Positions 1-5,512 of a DNA stretch of 10,884 nt are shown piece after piece (position 1 is the stretch's first letter; each line of letters starts with the position of its first letter). This stretch comes from Rhodobacteraceae bacterium UBA996 (lineage in GTDB: Bacteria; Pseudomonadota; Alphaproteobacteria; Rhodobacterales; Rhodobacteraceae), in NCBI GenBank assembly GCA_002291955.1, contig DBBA01000209.1, forward strand, positions 1,035 to 11,918, in the 5' to 3' direction. The notes below the pieces were generated by a model. The model was not told the DNA's origin. It saw only the letters and a list, made by a program, of their open reading frames with translations, and ran no database searches. The position numbers and the translations under genes were made by a program.

Positions 1-344
1 TGGTCGGCCGGACGTGGTGCCTGGCCTTGCGCGTGGGTTGGCTGGGGGTTGCGGTCTGTCGGGTGGCTTGTCTGGCCGAAGCCTGCATGGAGTGGTGCCT
101 TGCCGCGCGGATGTGTCGGCTGGCCGGGTGGCTCGGCTGTGCGCTGTGGTCGGCCGGACGTGGTGCCTCGCCTGGCCGTTCGGATGGCTGGGCGCCTCGG
201 CTGGTCAGGCAGCGTGCCTTACCTTGGCCCGCCGGGCGTGGTGCCTGTCCGGGCGGCCGCGTTGGCTGGATGCAGTTGCAGGTCCGATGGTTTGGCCGGC
301 CACACGCCGCGTGTGGCGGGCCGTGGTGCCTGGCCGTGCCTCGG
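1..344. repeat. Degenerate tandem repeat array, non-coding
   Basis: This stretch between the end of the chemotaxis operon and the left edge has no convincing gene. The block GTGGTGCCT starts at 14, 92, 160, 238 and 323, giving spacings of 78, 68, 78 and 85 bp. In each of the first four units a second block, TGGCTGG (CGGCTGG in unit 2), starts exactly 25 nt after the first, at 39, 117, 185 and 263. The longest exact copy is 22 bp, at 1-22 and again at 147-168. Because the first bases of the window already belong to a repeat, the array probably continues leftward. The unit lengths are not all multiples of three, which argues against a repetitive protein. I do not recognise the family and cannot assign a function. 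Confidence 0.7.
299..317 (-). terminator. Hairpin downstream of the che operon, possible transcript end
   Basis: GCCACACG (299-306) pairs perfectly with CGTGTGGC (310-317) around a 3-nt loop. It lies about 28 bp past the stop codon of the last chemotaxis gene. No run of U follows it on the minus-strand transcript, so it is not a classical intrinsic terminator. It may instead be a 3' stabilising structure or part of the surrounding repeats. Confidence 0.35.
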
Positions 345-743
345 TCAGAGCCAGGTGACGGCGCCGGTATTGTCGGCCGAGAGCTTTGCGCTGTCGGTGC
401 CGGACTTGGCGATGTCCCGGGCATTCAGGCGCCGCCGCAGCGCGTCCTGCCGGATGGCGCTTTCCACGGCCATGCGAACGCCGTCCCGGCCCTCGGCCAG
501 GTGAGCGAGCTGTTGTTGCAACCGCCCCAGATCCTCGAGCGTCTGGCGGAGTTCGTCGAGGCGCTGGATCCGCGCGGCGCCCGCCGCCGTCAGGTCCGCC
601 GACGCGCGGATCACGTCGGACAGCGCCTCCTCGATCTCGGCGCAGACCTGGGCGCCCCAGGCAAGTTCTCCCGCCACCCGGTCAAGCACCCGCGCGAGGT
701 CGGACCGGAAGCGTTCCGCGGAGGCGCGGTCCTGCGCGGTCAA
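345..743 (-). CDS. Small helical protein with DxxxQ motif, candidate CheY phosphatase (CheT/CheZ-like)
   Basis: This 132-aa soluble protein is the last gene of the chemotaxis operon. It has no signal peptide or membrane segment. It is rich in Ala, Leu, Arg, Asp and Glu and appears almost wholly helical, with a heptad-like stretch around residues 58-85. In that helix residues 63-67 read DELRQ, which fits the DxxxQ motif that CheZ uses to dephosphorylate CheY-P. As I recall, the rhizobial CheT protein has a similar motif on a predicted helix. The start is TTG, overlapping the TGA stop of the upstream cheY (TTGA), so translation is probably coupled. The upstream ribosome binding site is weak, and no ATG occurs before residue 91. 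The position next to cheY and the lack of any cheZ in the operon favour a signal-termination role. The motif is short and could be chance, so this is a hypothesis. Confidence 0.7.
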   Translation of the reverse strand: MTAQDRASAERFRSDLARVLDRVAGELAWGAQVCAEIEEALSDVIRASADLTAAGAARIQRLDELRQTLEDLGRLQQQLAHLAEGRDGVRMAVESAIRQDALRRRLNARDIAKSGTDSAKLSADNTGAVTWL

Positions 744-1126
744 AGCTTGCCCGTGATCGCTTCGATCGCGGCGCGCAGTTGCGGCGCCTCGAACGGTTTC
801 TTGAGGAAGTTGTTCATGCCGAGCTTGCGCCCCTCCTCAATGATCTCGCGGTCGGCGCGTCCGGTGATCAGCAGGAACCCGAGCCCGCGCGTGCGGGCGT
901 CCGACCGGATCGCGTGCAGAAGTTGCAGGCCGTTCATGCCCGGCATGTTGAAGTCCGAGATCACCAGATGCGCGGGTGATGCGGCCAGGCGCTGCAGCGC
1001 GCTCGGACCGTCCGCGGCAATGTTGACGTTGCGCAGGCCGAAACTGTCCAGCGCCTGGGTGATAAGGCCGCGGCTGGTGGACATGTCGTCGACGACGAGC
1101 ACACGAAGCTGGTCACGCAGCGCCAT
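740..1126 (-). CDS. cheY: Chemotaxis response regulator CheY (second copy)
   Basis: This 128-aa single-domain receiver protein has no output domain. It would take phosphate from CheA and either bind the flagellar motor switch or act as a phosphate sink. The acidic pair is D13/D14, the phosphoacceptor is D58 in SDFNMPGMNG, the switch residue is T88 in LITGRA, the aromatic switch position is F107 and the conserved lysine is K110 in LKKPF. All active-site residues are present. The ATG start has a good ribosome binding site, AGGAAGG at 1134-1140, with a 7-nt spacer. The gene overlaps the end of cheR by 14 bp and the next gene by 4 bp. It corresponds in position to the CheY placed after cheR in Rhodobacter-type che operons. 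Which of the two CheY proteins contacts the motor cannot be told from sequence. Confidence 0.93.
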   Translation of the reverse strand: MALRDQLRVLVVDDMSTSRGLITQALDSFGLRNVNIAADGPSALQRLAASPAHLVISDFNMPGMNGLQLLHAIRSDARTRGLGFLLITGRADREIIEEGRKLGMNNFLKKPFEAPQLRAAIEAITGKL

Positions 1127-2039
1127 GGGGCATCCTTCCTGTGGTTCGTGGGTCCGGTATGACGGCGACCGAGGTTCGCCTGTAGGCGGTCAGGCCGACG
1201 CCGGTGAACAGCGGCGCAAGCTCTTCGGCGATCCGTTCGGAGTGGCCGATGCAGAGCAGGCCGCCTTCGGCCAGCACGGCCGCAAAACGTCGACACAGCT
1301 CGAGTTGTGTCCGGTCGTCGAAGTAGATCATGACGTTGCGGCAGAAGATCACGTCGAAGGGACCGCGCACGGGAAAGGGGCGGACGAGGTTCAGTTCGCG
1401 GAACGTGACCTGGCGGCGGAGCGGCTCGGTCACGGTCCACTCATCGGTCTGCGCGTCGAAGGACATCGACTTCTGGCGACGCTCGCGCGGCAGGCCATCG
1501 AGCATGGCCTCGGTATACCGGCCAAGGGCCGCGGTCTGGAGTGCGACCGGATCGATGTCCGTGGCCAGGATGCGGATGTCGCCGCGATCCGGGGTCAGGC
1601 CGAGGTCCGCAAGGACCATGGCCATTGTCCAGGCTTCCTGGCCGAGGGCACATCCGGCCGACCACAGGCGGACACGACCGTTCGCAGCAAGGCGGGGCAT
1701 CAGGGTCTTGCGCGCCGTTTCGGCAAGCATGTCGAAATGGTGCGGCTCGCGGAAGAAGCTCGAGACGTTCGTCGTCAGGCAGGAGATCAGGTGCGGCAGT
1801 TCCTGGGCGGGCGCGGCGAGCAGCAGGTCGTGGTAGGCGGCGATCGAGTCGAGGTGGAGGGCGCGCAACCGGCGGGCAAGGCGGCTGCGGATCATCGCGT
1901 GCCGGCTTGCACCGATCTCGATCCCGGCTTCGCGGCGGACGAGGTCGGCAAGGGCTGCGATGGCCTCGCCCTCGTCCAGGGGCGGGACGTCCCTGCCGGC
2001 GGTCGCCGGGCGGATGATGCCCTGATCCATCAAGGTCAC
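1113..2039 (-). CDS. cheR: Chemotaxis methyltransferase CheR
   Basis: This 308-aa cytoplasmic enzyme transfers methyl groups from S-adenosylmethionine to glutamates of chemoreceptors for adaptation. The N-terminal helical domain (about 22-85) is followed by TTNVSSFFREPHHF (89-102), typical of CheR. The catalytic domain has the SAM loop at 126-141, the acidic ATDID (159-163), FDVIFCRNVMIYFD (228-241) and GHSE (265-268). The SAM loop is unusual: the common GEEPYS or GQEPYS reads GQEAWT (133-138). There is no pentapeptide-binding or TPR extension. The start is GTG, 2 bp after the cheW stop; an ATG at 2030 would shorten the protein by three residues. Neither start has a clear ribosome binding site, which suggests coupling to cheW. 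No cheB partner is visible. Confidence 0.93.
   Translation of the reverse strand: MTLMDQGIIRPATAGRDVPPLDEGEAIAALADLVRREAGIEIGASRHAMIRSRLARRLRALHLDSIAAYHDLLLAAPAQELPHLISCLTTNVSSFFREPHHFDMLAETARKTLMPRLAANGRVRLWSAGCALGQEAWTMAMVLADLGLTPDRGDIRILATDIDPVALQTAALGRYTEAMLDGLPRERRQKSMSFDAQTDEWTVTEPLRRQVTFRELNLVRPFPVRGPFDVIFCRNVMIYFDDRTQLELCRRFAAVLAEGGLLCIGHSERIAEELAPLFTGVGLTAYRRTSVAVIPDPRTTGRMPHGAA
1134..1140 (-). promoter_or_regulatory. Ribosome binding site of the second cheY
   Basis: AGGAAGG on the minus strand, 7 nt before the ATG at 1126. It lies inside the end of cheR, so the overlapping cheY has its own ribosome entry and does not depend wholly on translational coupling. Confidence 0.7.
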
Positions 2040-2041
2040 GC

Positions 2042-2509
2042 TCAGGCAGCGTCCAGGGCAATCGCGGGAAGGACCGACCCGAGGTCGAGCACGCGGTAGA
2101 GCCGGTCGTTCATCACGAACAGGGCGCTGACATGCCCCTGTCCCCCGCCGGTCCCCACGTCCGGAGGCGGCTGCAGGTCGTCCTGCGCGGCGGTCAGGAT
2201 GTCCGAGACCGCATCGACCATCAGGCCGACGGTCCGGTTGCCCACGTCGACCACGATGATGACGTGGCGGGCGTCTGCCCCGGGTGCGTGCGGCAAGCCA
2301 AGCCGGACGGCAAGGTCGAGGATCGGCAGCACGTTGCCGCGCAGGTTGATCACCCCGCGCACGTAGTCGGGGGCGTGGGGCAGGGCCGTCGCCGTGGTGC
2401 CGCTGCGGATCTCGCGCACCGACATGATGTCGACGGAGTAGTCCTCGCCGCCGACGGTGAACGAGAGCAGTTCGATCGAGCCTTTGGTGGAACGGGCGGT
2501 GTCGGTCAT
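2042..2509 (-). CDS. cheW: Chemotaxis adaptor CheW
   Basis: This 155-aa cytoplasmic scaffold couples chemoreceptors to CheA in signalling arrays. It is a single CheW-like SH3-type domain: ELLSFTVGGEDYSVDIMSVREI (13-34) starts the fold, and GVINLRGNVLPILDL (52-66) is the family signature. The C-terminal part ends with a second beta lobe, including GLMVDAVSDI at about residue 95. Length and motif fit single-domain CheW. A short Gly-rich loop (about 118-125, GTGGGQGH) is an insertion of the kind seen between the last strands. The ATG starts 2 bp after the cheA stop with only a weak AGG upstream, so coupled translation with cheA is likely and would help keep CheA and CheW in proportion. Confidence 0.94.
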   Translation of the reverse strand: MTDTARSTKGSIELLSFTVGGEDYSVDIMSVREIRSGTTATALPHAPDYVRGVINLRGNVLPILDLAVRLGLPHAPGADARHVIIVVDVGNRTVGLMVDAVSDILTAAQDDLQPPPDVGTGGGQGHVSALFVMNDRLYRVLDLGSVLPAIALDAA

Positions 2510-2511
2510 GG

Positions 2512-4746
2512 TCAGCCTGCCAGGGAAAGGGTGTCGCGAAGCCGGGTCACGCCGCGGGCGCGGCTGACGAGGTCGCCGATGTCGAGGATCAGGGCGATCT
2601 GCCCGTTGCCGAGGATCGTGGCGGCGGCGATGCCGGGGATCCGTCCGTAGCTGGAGTGCAGGCCCTTGATCACGACCTGGCGCTGGTCCTCGATCTTGTC
2701 GACGGCGATCGCGACCGACCGCCCGTCCTCGAGGGTTACGAGAAGGGCGATCCGGCCGACGTAGGTGTCGAGGGGATCGCGGTAATTCAGTTCCACGCCG
2801 AGATCGTAGAGCGGCACGACGCCCTGCCGCACCCGGAGCACCTGCGATTCGGAGCCGAGCGAGGCGAGCCCCTCGGACGTGAGGGACATCGTTTCCTCGA
2901 TCACGCTGAGCGGCACGACGAGGGTCTGCCCCGCGACCCGCACCACCATCCCGTCAAGCACGGCAAGCGTCAGCGGCAGCGAGATCGAGAAGTTCGTCCC
3001 CTTGCCAGGTTCGGACTGGATCGTGACGCGGCCGCCCAGTGCCTGGATCGAGCTGCGGACCACGTCCATGCCGACCCCGCGGCCGGACAGGTCCGACACC
3101 GTGTCGGCGGTCGAGAAGCCGGGCAGGAACAGGAGGTTGTCGATGTCGGAGTCGGTCAGCTGCGCGTCGGCGTCGATCAGGCCGCGCTCGATGGCCTTGG
3201 CCAGCACCTTGGGGCGGTTGATCCCGGCGCCGTCGTCCGACACCTCGATCAGGACGCGGCCGGACCGGTGCATGGCAGTCAGGCGGATCTCGCCGGTGCG
3301 GGACTTGCCCGACGCGATGCGGCCGTCGGGACGTTCGATGCCGTGGTCGACGGCGTTGCGGATCATGTGCGTCAGCGGGTCGGCCAGCCGCTCGATCACG
3401 GTCTTGTCGACTTCGGTCGCCTCGCCTTCGGTGCGCAGGTGGACCTCCTTGCCGACCATCGAGGAGGCTTCGCGCACGATCCGGCCCATCCGCTGGAACA
3501 GCGACTTGATCGGCTGGGCGCGGATCAGCATCACGCTTTCCTGGATGTCGCGCGTCAGCTGCATGAATTCGTTCAGGCCGCTTTCGACGTTCGGGTGCCC
3601 GGTCAGCCCGGCATCCTGCACGCTTTCGGCCAGCATGGCCTGGTTGATGACCAGTTCGCCCACGAGGTTCACCAGCCGGTCGATCCGGTCGATGTCGACC
3701 CGGATGGTGCCCTTGGCCTCGACCGCGGCGGACGCGCCCTTGTCGCCACCCTTGTCGGCAGACTTGTCTGCGGATTTCTCGGCCGCGGAGGCGCGGGCGG
3801 GGGGCGCGGGTTCGGCAGGACGCCCGGAGGCCGCGGGCCCCGATGCGGCGGGGCGCGTCGGTTGCGGGGCCGGTGCCGCGGAGGCGGTCGGGACCGGTGC
3901 GGGCGGCAGGCCCCAGGTGGCCTTGGTCACCGGGTGGGTCCCGGGCAGCGCGGGCGTGGTGCCGGGGGCGGCGGCATCCCCCGCATCGCCCGGCCGTTCG
4001 ATCACCAGGTCGCAGAGGCCCTCGACGAACTCGAACACCTCGCGCACCGCGGCCTCGGACACGTCGGCATCGAGGTGGACGCGCCACGCGATCAGGGACG
4101 CCTCGGGTTCCAGGCTGTCAAGGGTGGGCAGGTCGTCGGTCAGGACCTTGACACGGACAGGACCAAGGGCCGCGAGCGCCTTGAGGATGAACCGCGGTTC
4201 GTTGCCCGAGGCGTAGAGCGCGGCGGCCGGCCGGAACGTGATGACATGTCCCACCGGAGGGGCACTGTCGCCCGCACCCCCGGCATCACCGCCGAGGTCG
4301 AAGTCGAAGGACAGTCCGACCGGCTGGAAGTCGGCCGACGTGACCTCCTCCTCGCCCTCGCCCGCGATCATCTCGTCGAGCGCCTCCATCGTCTGGTCGA
4401 TCCGTTCGAACGGCGGTTCGGTACCGTCGCGCGCCGCGCGGACGAGGTCGGCAAGCACGTCGGCGCAGGAGAAGGACAGCCGCACGAGCCCGGGTTCGAC
4501 CGACAGGACACCCGAGCGCAGTTCGTCGAGCATCGTCTCGAACCGGTGGGCGAAGCGCACGAGGTCGTGGAGCGCGAAGGCGCCCGCGCCGCCCTTGATC
4601 GAGTGCACCGCGCGGAACACGACGTTGACGGTCTCGTTGTCCTCCTCGCCGGCTTCGAGCGTGGCAAGGCCGTCCTGCAGCGCCTCGAGCAGTTCCTCGC
4701 ATTCCACGAAGAACGAGGCGCGCATCTCCATCATCGGATCGCTCAT
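2512..4746 (-). CDS. cheA: Chemotaxis histidine kinase CheA
   Basis: This 744-aa cytoplasmic kinase phosphorylates CheY in response to receptors. The P1/Hpt domain (1-130) carries the phosphorylated histidine H48 in RAVHSIKGG. A P2-like region spans about 167-252 (ITFRP, then GNEPRFILKALAALG). A Pro/Ala-rich linker (253-345) ends in a Lys/Asp-rich run, EKSADKSADKGGDKG (323-337). The P3 dimerisation helices follow (347-410, with VDIDRIDRLVNLVGELV). The P4 ATP-binding domain has the N box MIRNAVDHGIE (461-471), G1 DDGAGIN (504-510) and G2 GRGVGMD (555-561). The CheW-like P5 domain (about 600-732) ends the protein. All catalytic motifs are present. The ATG lies 3 bp after the cheY stop. Several in-frame ATGs occur in the first eight residues, so the exact start may vary slightly. 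Confidence 0.96.
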   Translation of the reverse strand: MSDPMMEMRASFFVECEELLEALQDGLATLEAGEEDNETVNVVFRAVHSIKGGAGAFALHDLVRFAHRFETMLDELRSGVLSVEPGLVRLSFSCADVLADLVRAARDGTEPPFERIDQTMEALDEMIAGEGEEEVTSADFQPVGLSFDFDLGGDAGGAGDSAPPVGHVITFRPAAALYASGNEPRFILKALAALGPVRVKVLTDDLPTLDSLEPEASLIAWRVHLDADVSEAAVREVFEFVEGLCDLVIERPGDAGDAAAPGTTPALPGTHPVTKATWGLPPAPVPTASAAPAPQPTRPAASGPAASGRPAEPAPPARASAAEKSADKSADKGGDKGASAAVEAKGTIRVDIDRIDRLVNLVGELVINQAMLAESVQDAGLTGHPNVESGLNEFMQLTRDIQESVMLIRAQPIKSLFQRMGRIVREASSMVGKEVHLRTEGEATEVDKTVIERLADPLTHMIRNAVDHGIERPDGRIASGKSRTGEIRLTAMHRSGRVLIEVSDDGAGINRPKVLAKAIERGLIDADAQLTDSDIDNLLFLPGFSTADTVSDLSGRGVGMDVVRSSIQALGGRVTIQSEPGKGTNFSISLPLTLAVLDGMVVRVAGQTLVVPLSVIEETMSLTSEGLASLGSESQVLRVRQGVVPLYDLGVELNYRDPLDTYVGRIALLVTLEDGRSVAIAVDKIEDQRQVVIKGLHSSYGRIPGIAAATILGNGQIALILDIGDLVSRARGVTRLRDTLSLAG

Positions 4747-4749
4747 GGC

Positions 4750-5115
4750 TTACCCCGCGACCATCTGGAGGGCCTTGACGAGCTTTTCGGCATCGAACGG
4801 CTTCACGATCCAGCCGGTCGCGCCGGCCGCGCGGGCGCGCTGCTTCAGTTCCGGGGCGCTTTCGGTGGTCAGCACCAGGATCGGCAGGCCGCGCCAGCGG
4901 GGGTCGGCGCGCAGCGCCTCGATGAAGCCGAAGCCGTCGAGCCGGGGCATGTTGATGTCGGTGATGATCGCGTCGGGCTGCAGGCCTTCCAGAACCTCGA
5001 GCCCGTGCTGGCCGTCTTCGGCCAGGTGGGGCGTCATGCCCGCGCCGCGCAGGGTGTGCGCGATCAGGTCACGCATGGTTCGGCTGTCATCGACCGCAAG
5101 GACCTCAAGCGACAT
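4750..5115 (-). CDS. cheY: Chemotaxis response regulator CheY (first copy)
   Basis: This 121-aa stand-alone receiver domain is encoded directly upstream of cheA. Numbered from the ATG chosen here, D9/D10 form the acidic pair, D53 in ITDINMPRLDG accepts phosphate, T83 in VLTTES is the switch residue, W102 sits at the aromatic switch position and K105 is the conserved lysine in VKPF. A TTG two codons upstream would extend the protein, but it would touch the ribosome binding site with no spacer. The ATG has GGAG (5122-5125) with a 6-nt spacer, so the ATG is preferred. The gene overlaps the end of the STAS gene by 11 bp. It matches the CheY that precedes cheA in Rhodobacter and rhizobial operons, which in rhizobia acts as a phosphate sink; that role here is inference. 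Confidence 0.94.
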   Translation of the reverse strand: MSLEVLAVDDSRTMRDLIAHTLRGAGMTPHLAEDGQHGLEVLEGLQPDAIITDINMPRLDGFGFIEALRADPRWRGLPILVLTTESAPELKQRARAAGATGWIVKPFDAEKLVKALQMVAG

Positions 5116-5392
5116 GGGCAACTCCGTCGGCAGTCAGGTCGGCCGGGGCAAGGCCGAGTTCGGCCATGTGCGCGAGGAAATCGGGGCTTGGCTGGTCGAG
5201 CGACAGCGCATGTCCGGTCGCCGTCCAGGTCGCGGCGGCCGACAGGAGGACCTGCGCACCCAGCGCGCCGACATGGCGGACGCCCGCCGCATCGAGCGCC
5301 AGGTCGGCACCGATCTGCGCGCGCAGGATATCGGCGAGGGACGCGGCCGACGCGAGGTCCAGCCGTTCGGGCAGAGCAACCAGGGCGGTCAT
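5105..5392 (-). CDS. STAS-domain protein heading the che operon
   Basis: This 95-aa protein consists of little more than a STAS fold (the SpoIIAA/MlaB-type domain of anti-anti-sigma factors). The pattern ERLDLASAASLADILR (8-23), LALDAAGVRHVGALGAQVLL (31-50) and a C-terminal amphipathic stretch fit that fold. In SpoIIAA the central loop reads DSSG and its second serine is phosphorylated; here the equivalent loop reads GALG, so the usual phospho-site appears absent. The chosen ATG has a good ribosome binding site, AGGAG (5401-5405), 8 nt upstream. A GTG at 5434 would add 14 residues with no such site. It is the first gene after the candidate CtrA-controlled promoter and overlaps cheY by 11 bp, so it belongs to the chemotaxis operon. 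Its partner and role are unknown. Confidence 0.82.
   Translation of the reverse strand: MTALVALPERLDLASAASLADILRAQIGADLALDAAGVRHVGALGAQVLLSAAATWTATGHALSLDQPSPDFLAHMAELGLAPADLTADGVAHVA
5122..5125 (-). promoter_or_regulatory. Ribosome binding site deciding the first cheY start
   Basis: GGAG on the minus strand, 6 nt before the ATG at 5115. It directly abuts the alternative TTG at 5121, which makes the TTG start unlikely. Confidence 0.65.
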
Positions 5393-5402
5393 CGCGGCAT
5401 CT

Positions 5403-5416
5403 CCTGCCGCGGCAGG
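5403..5416. repeat. 14-bp perfect palindrome in the che operon leader
   Basis: CCTGCCG followed directly by CGGCAGG. It overlaps the AGGAG ribosome binding site of the STAS gene (5401-5405). It could be a protein-binding site or a structure affecting translation; a hairpin with no loop is unlikely to form at its full length. Chance is possible in DNA this GC-rich. Confidence 0.35.
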
Positions 5417-5457
5417 GGGAACGACATACGTCACCTCGCCGGATCAAGCACGAGGCG

Positions 5458-5490
5458 GTTCTAGGCCGAGGCCCCTTAAGATACCCTTAC
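5458..5490 (-). promoter_or_regulatory. Candidate CtrA-dependent promoter of the che operon
   Basis: On the plus strand TTAA (5476-5479), seven bases, then TTAC (5487-5490) match the CtrA box TTAA-N7-TTAA at 7 of 8 positions. It is a striking AT-rich island in very GC-rich DNA. Read on the minus strand, a plausible -10 element TAGAAC (5458-5463) follows 12 bp after the box, so the box would cover the -35 region, the usual place for CtrA activation. No good sigma-70 -35 is present. Transcription would start near 5451, leaving a leader of about 58 nt before the STAS ATG. CtrA is known to control motility and chemotaxis genes in Rhodobacteraceae. Confidence 0.55.
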
Positions 5491-5494
5491 GTCC

Positions 5495-5509
5495 GTCCGG
5501 CCGTCGGAC
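5495..5509 (-). terminator. Weak hairpin after glk
   Basis: GTCCG (5495-5499) and CGGAC (5505-5509) form a 5-bp stem with a 5-nt loop, starting 3 bp after the glucokinase stop codon. There is no U-tract, so it is at best a weak end signal between the sugar operon and the che operon. Confidence 0.25.
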
Positions 5510-5512
5510 AGA

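Noticed and set aside
1..344. Repeat region as a CRISPR array or as a repetitive protein gene
   Set aside because: The repeated blocks are only 7-9 bp exact and the intervals vary from 68 to 85 bp, unlike CRISPR. Unit lengths of 68 and 85 are not multiples of three, so a protein repeat would shift frame, although one minus-strand frame has no stop here.
27..2099. Long open frame on the plus strand (690 codons) opposite cheR and cheY and across the repeats
   Set aside because: Antisense to clear chemotaxis genes, with no recognisable domain. Its N-terminal part is translated repeat DNA rich in Trp, Cys and Arg.
5119..5121. TTG start for the first CheY
   Set aside because: The ribosome binding site would have no spacer. 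The ATG two codons later has 6 nt.
5393..5434. GTG start at 5434 for the STAS protein
   Set aside because: The ATG at 5392 has AGGAG at a good distance. The 14 extra residues read through the leader palindrome and do not belong to the STAS fold.
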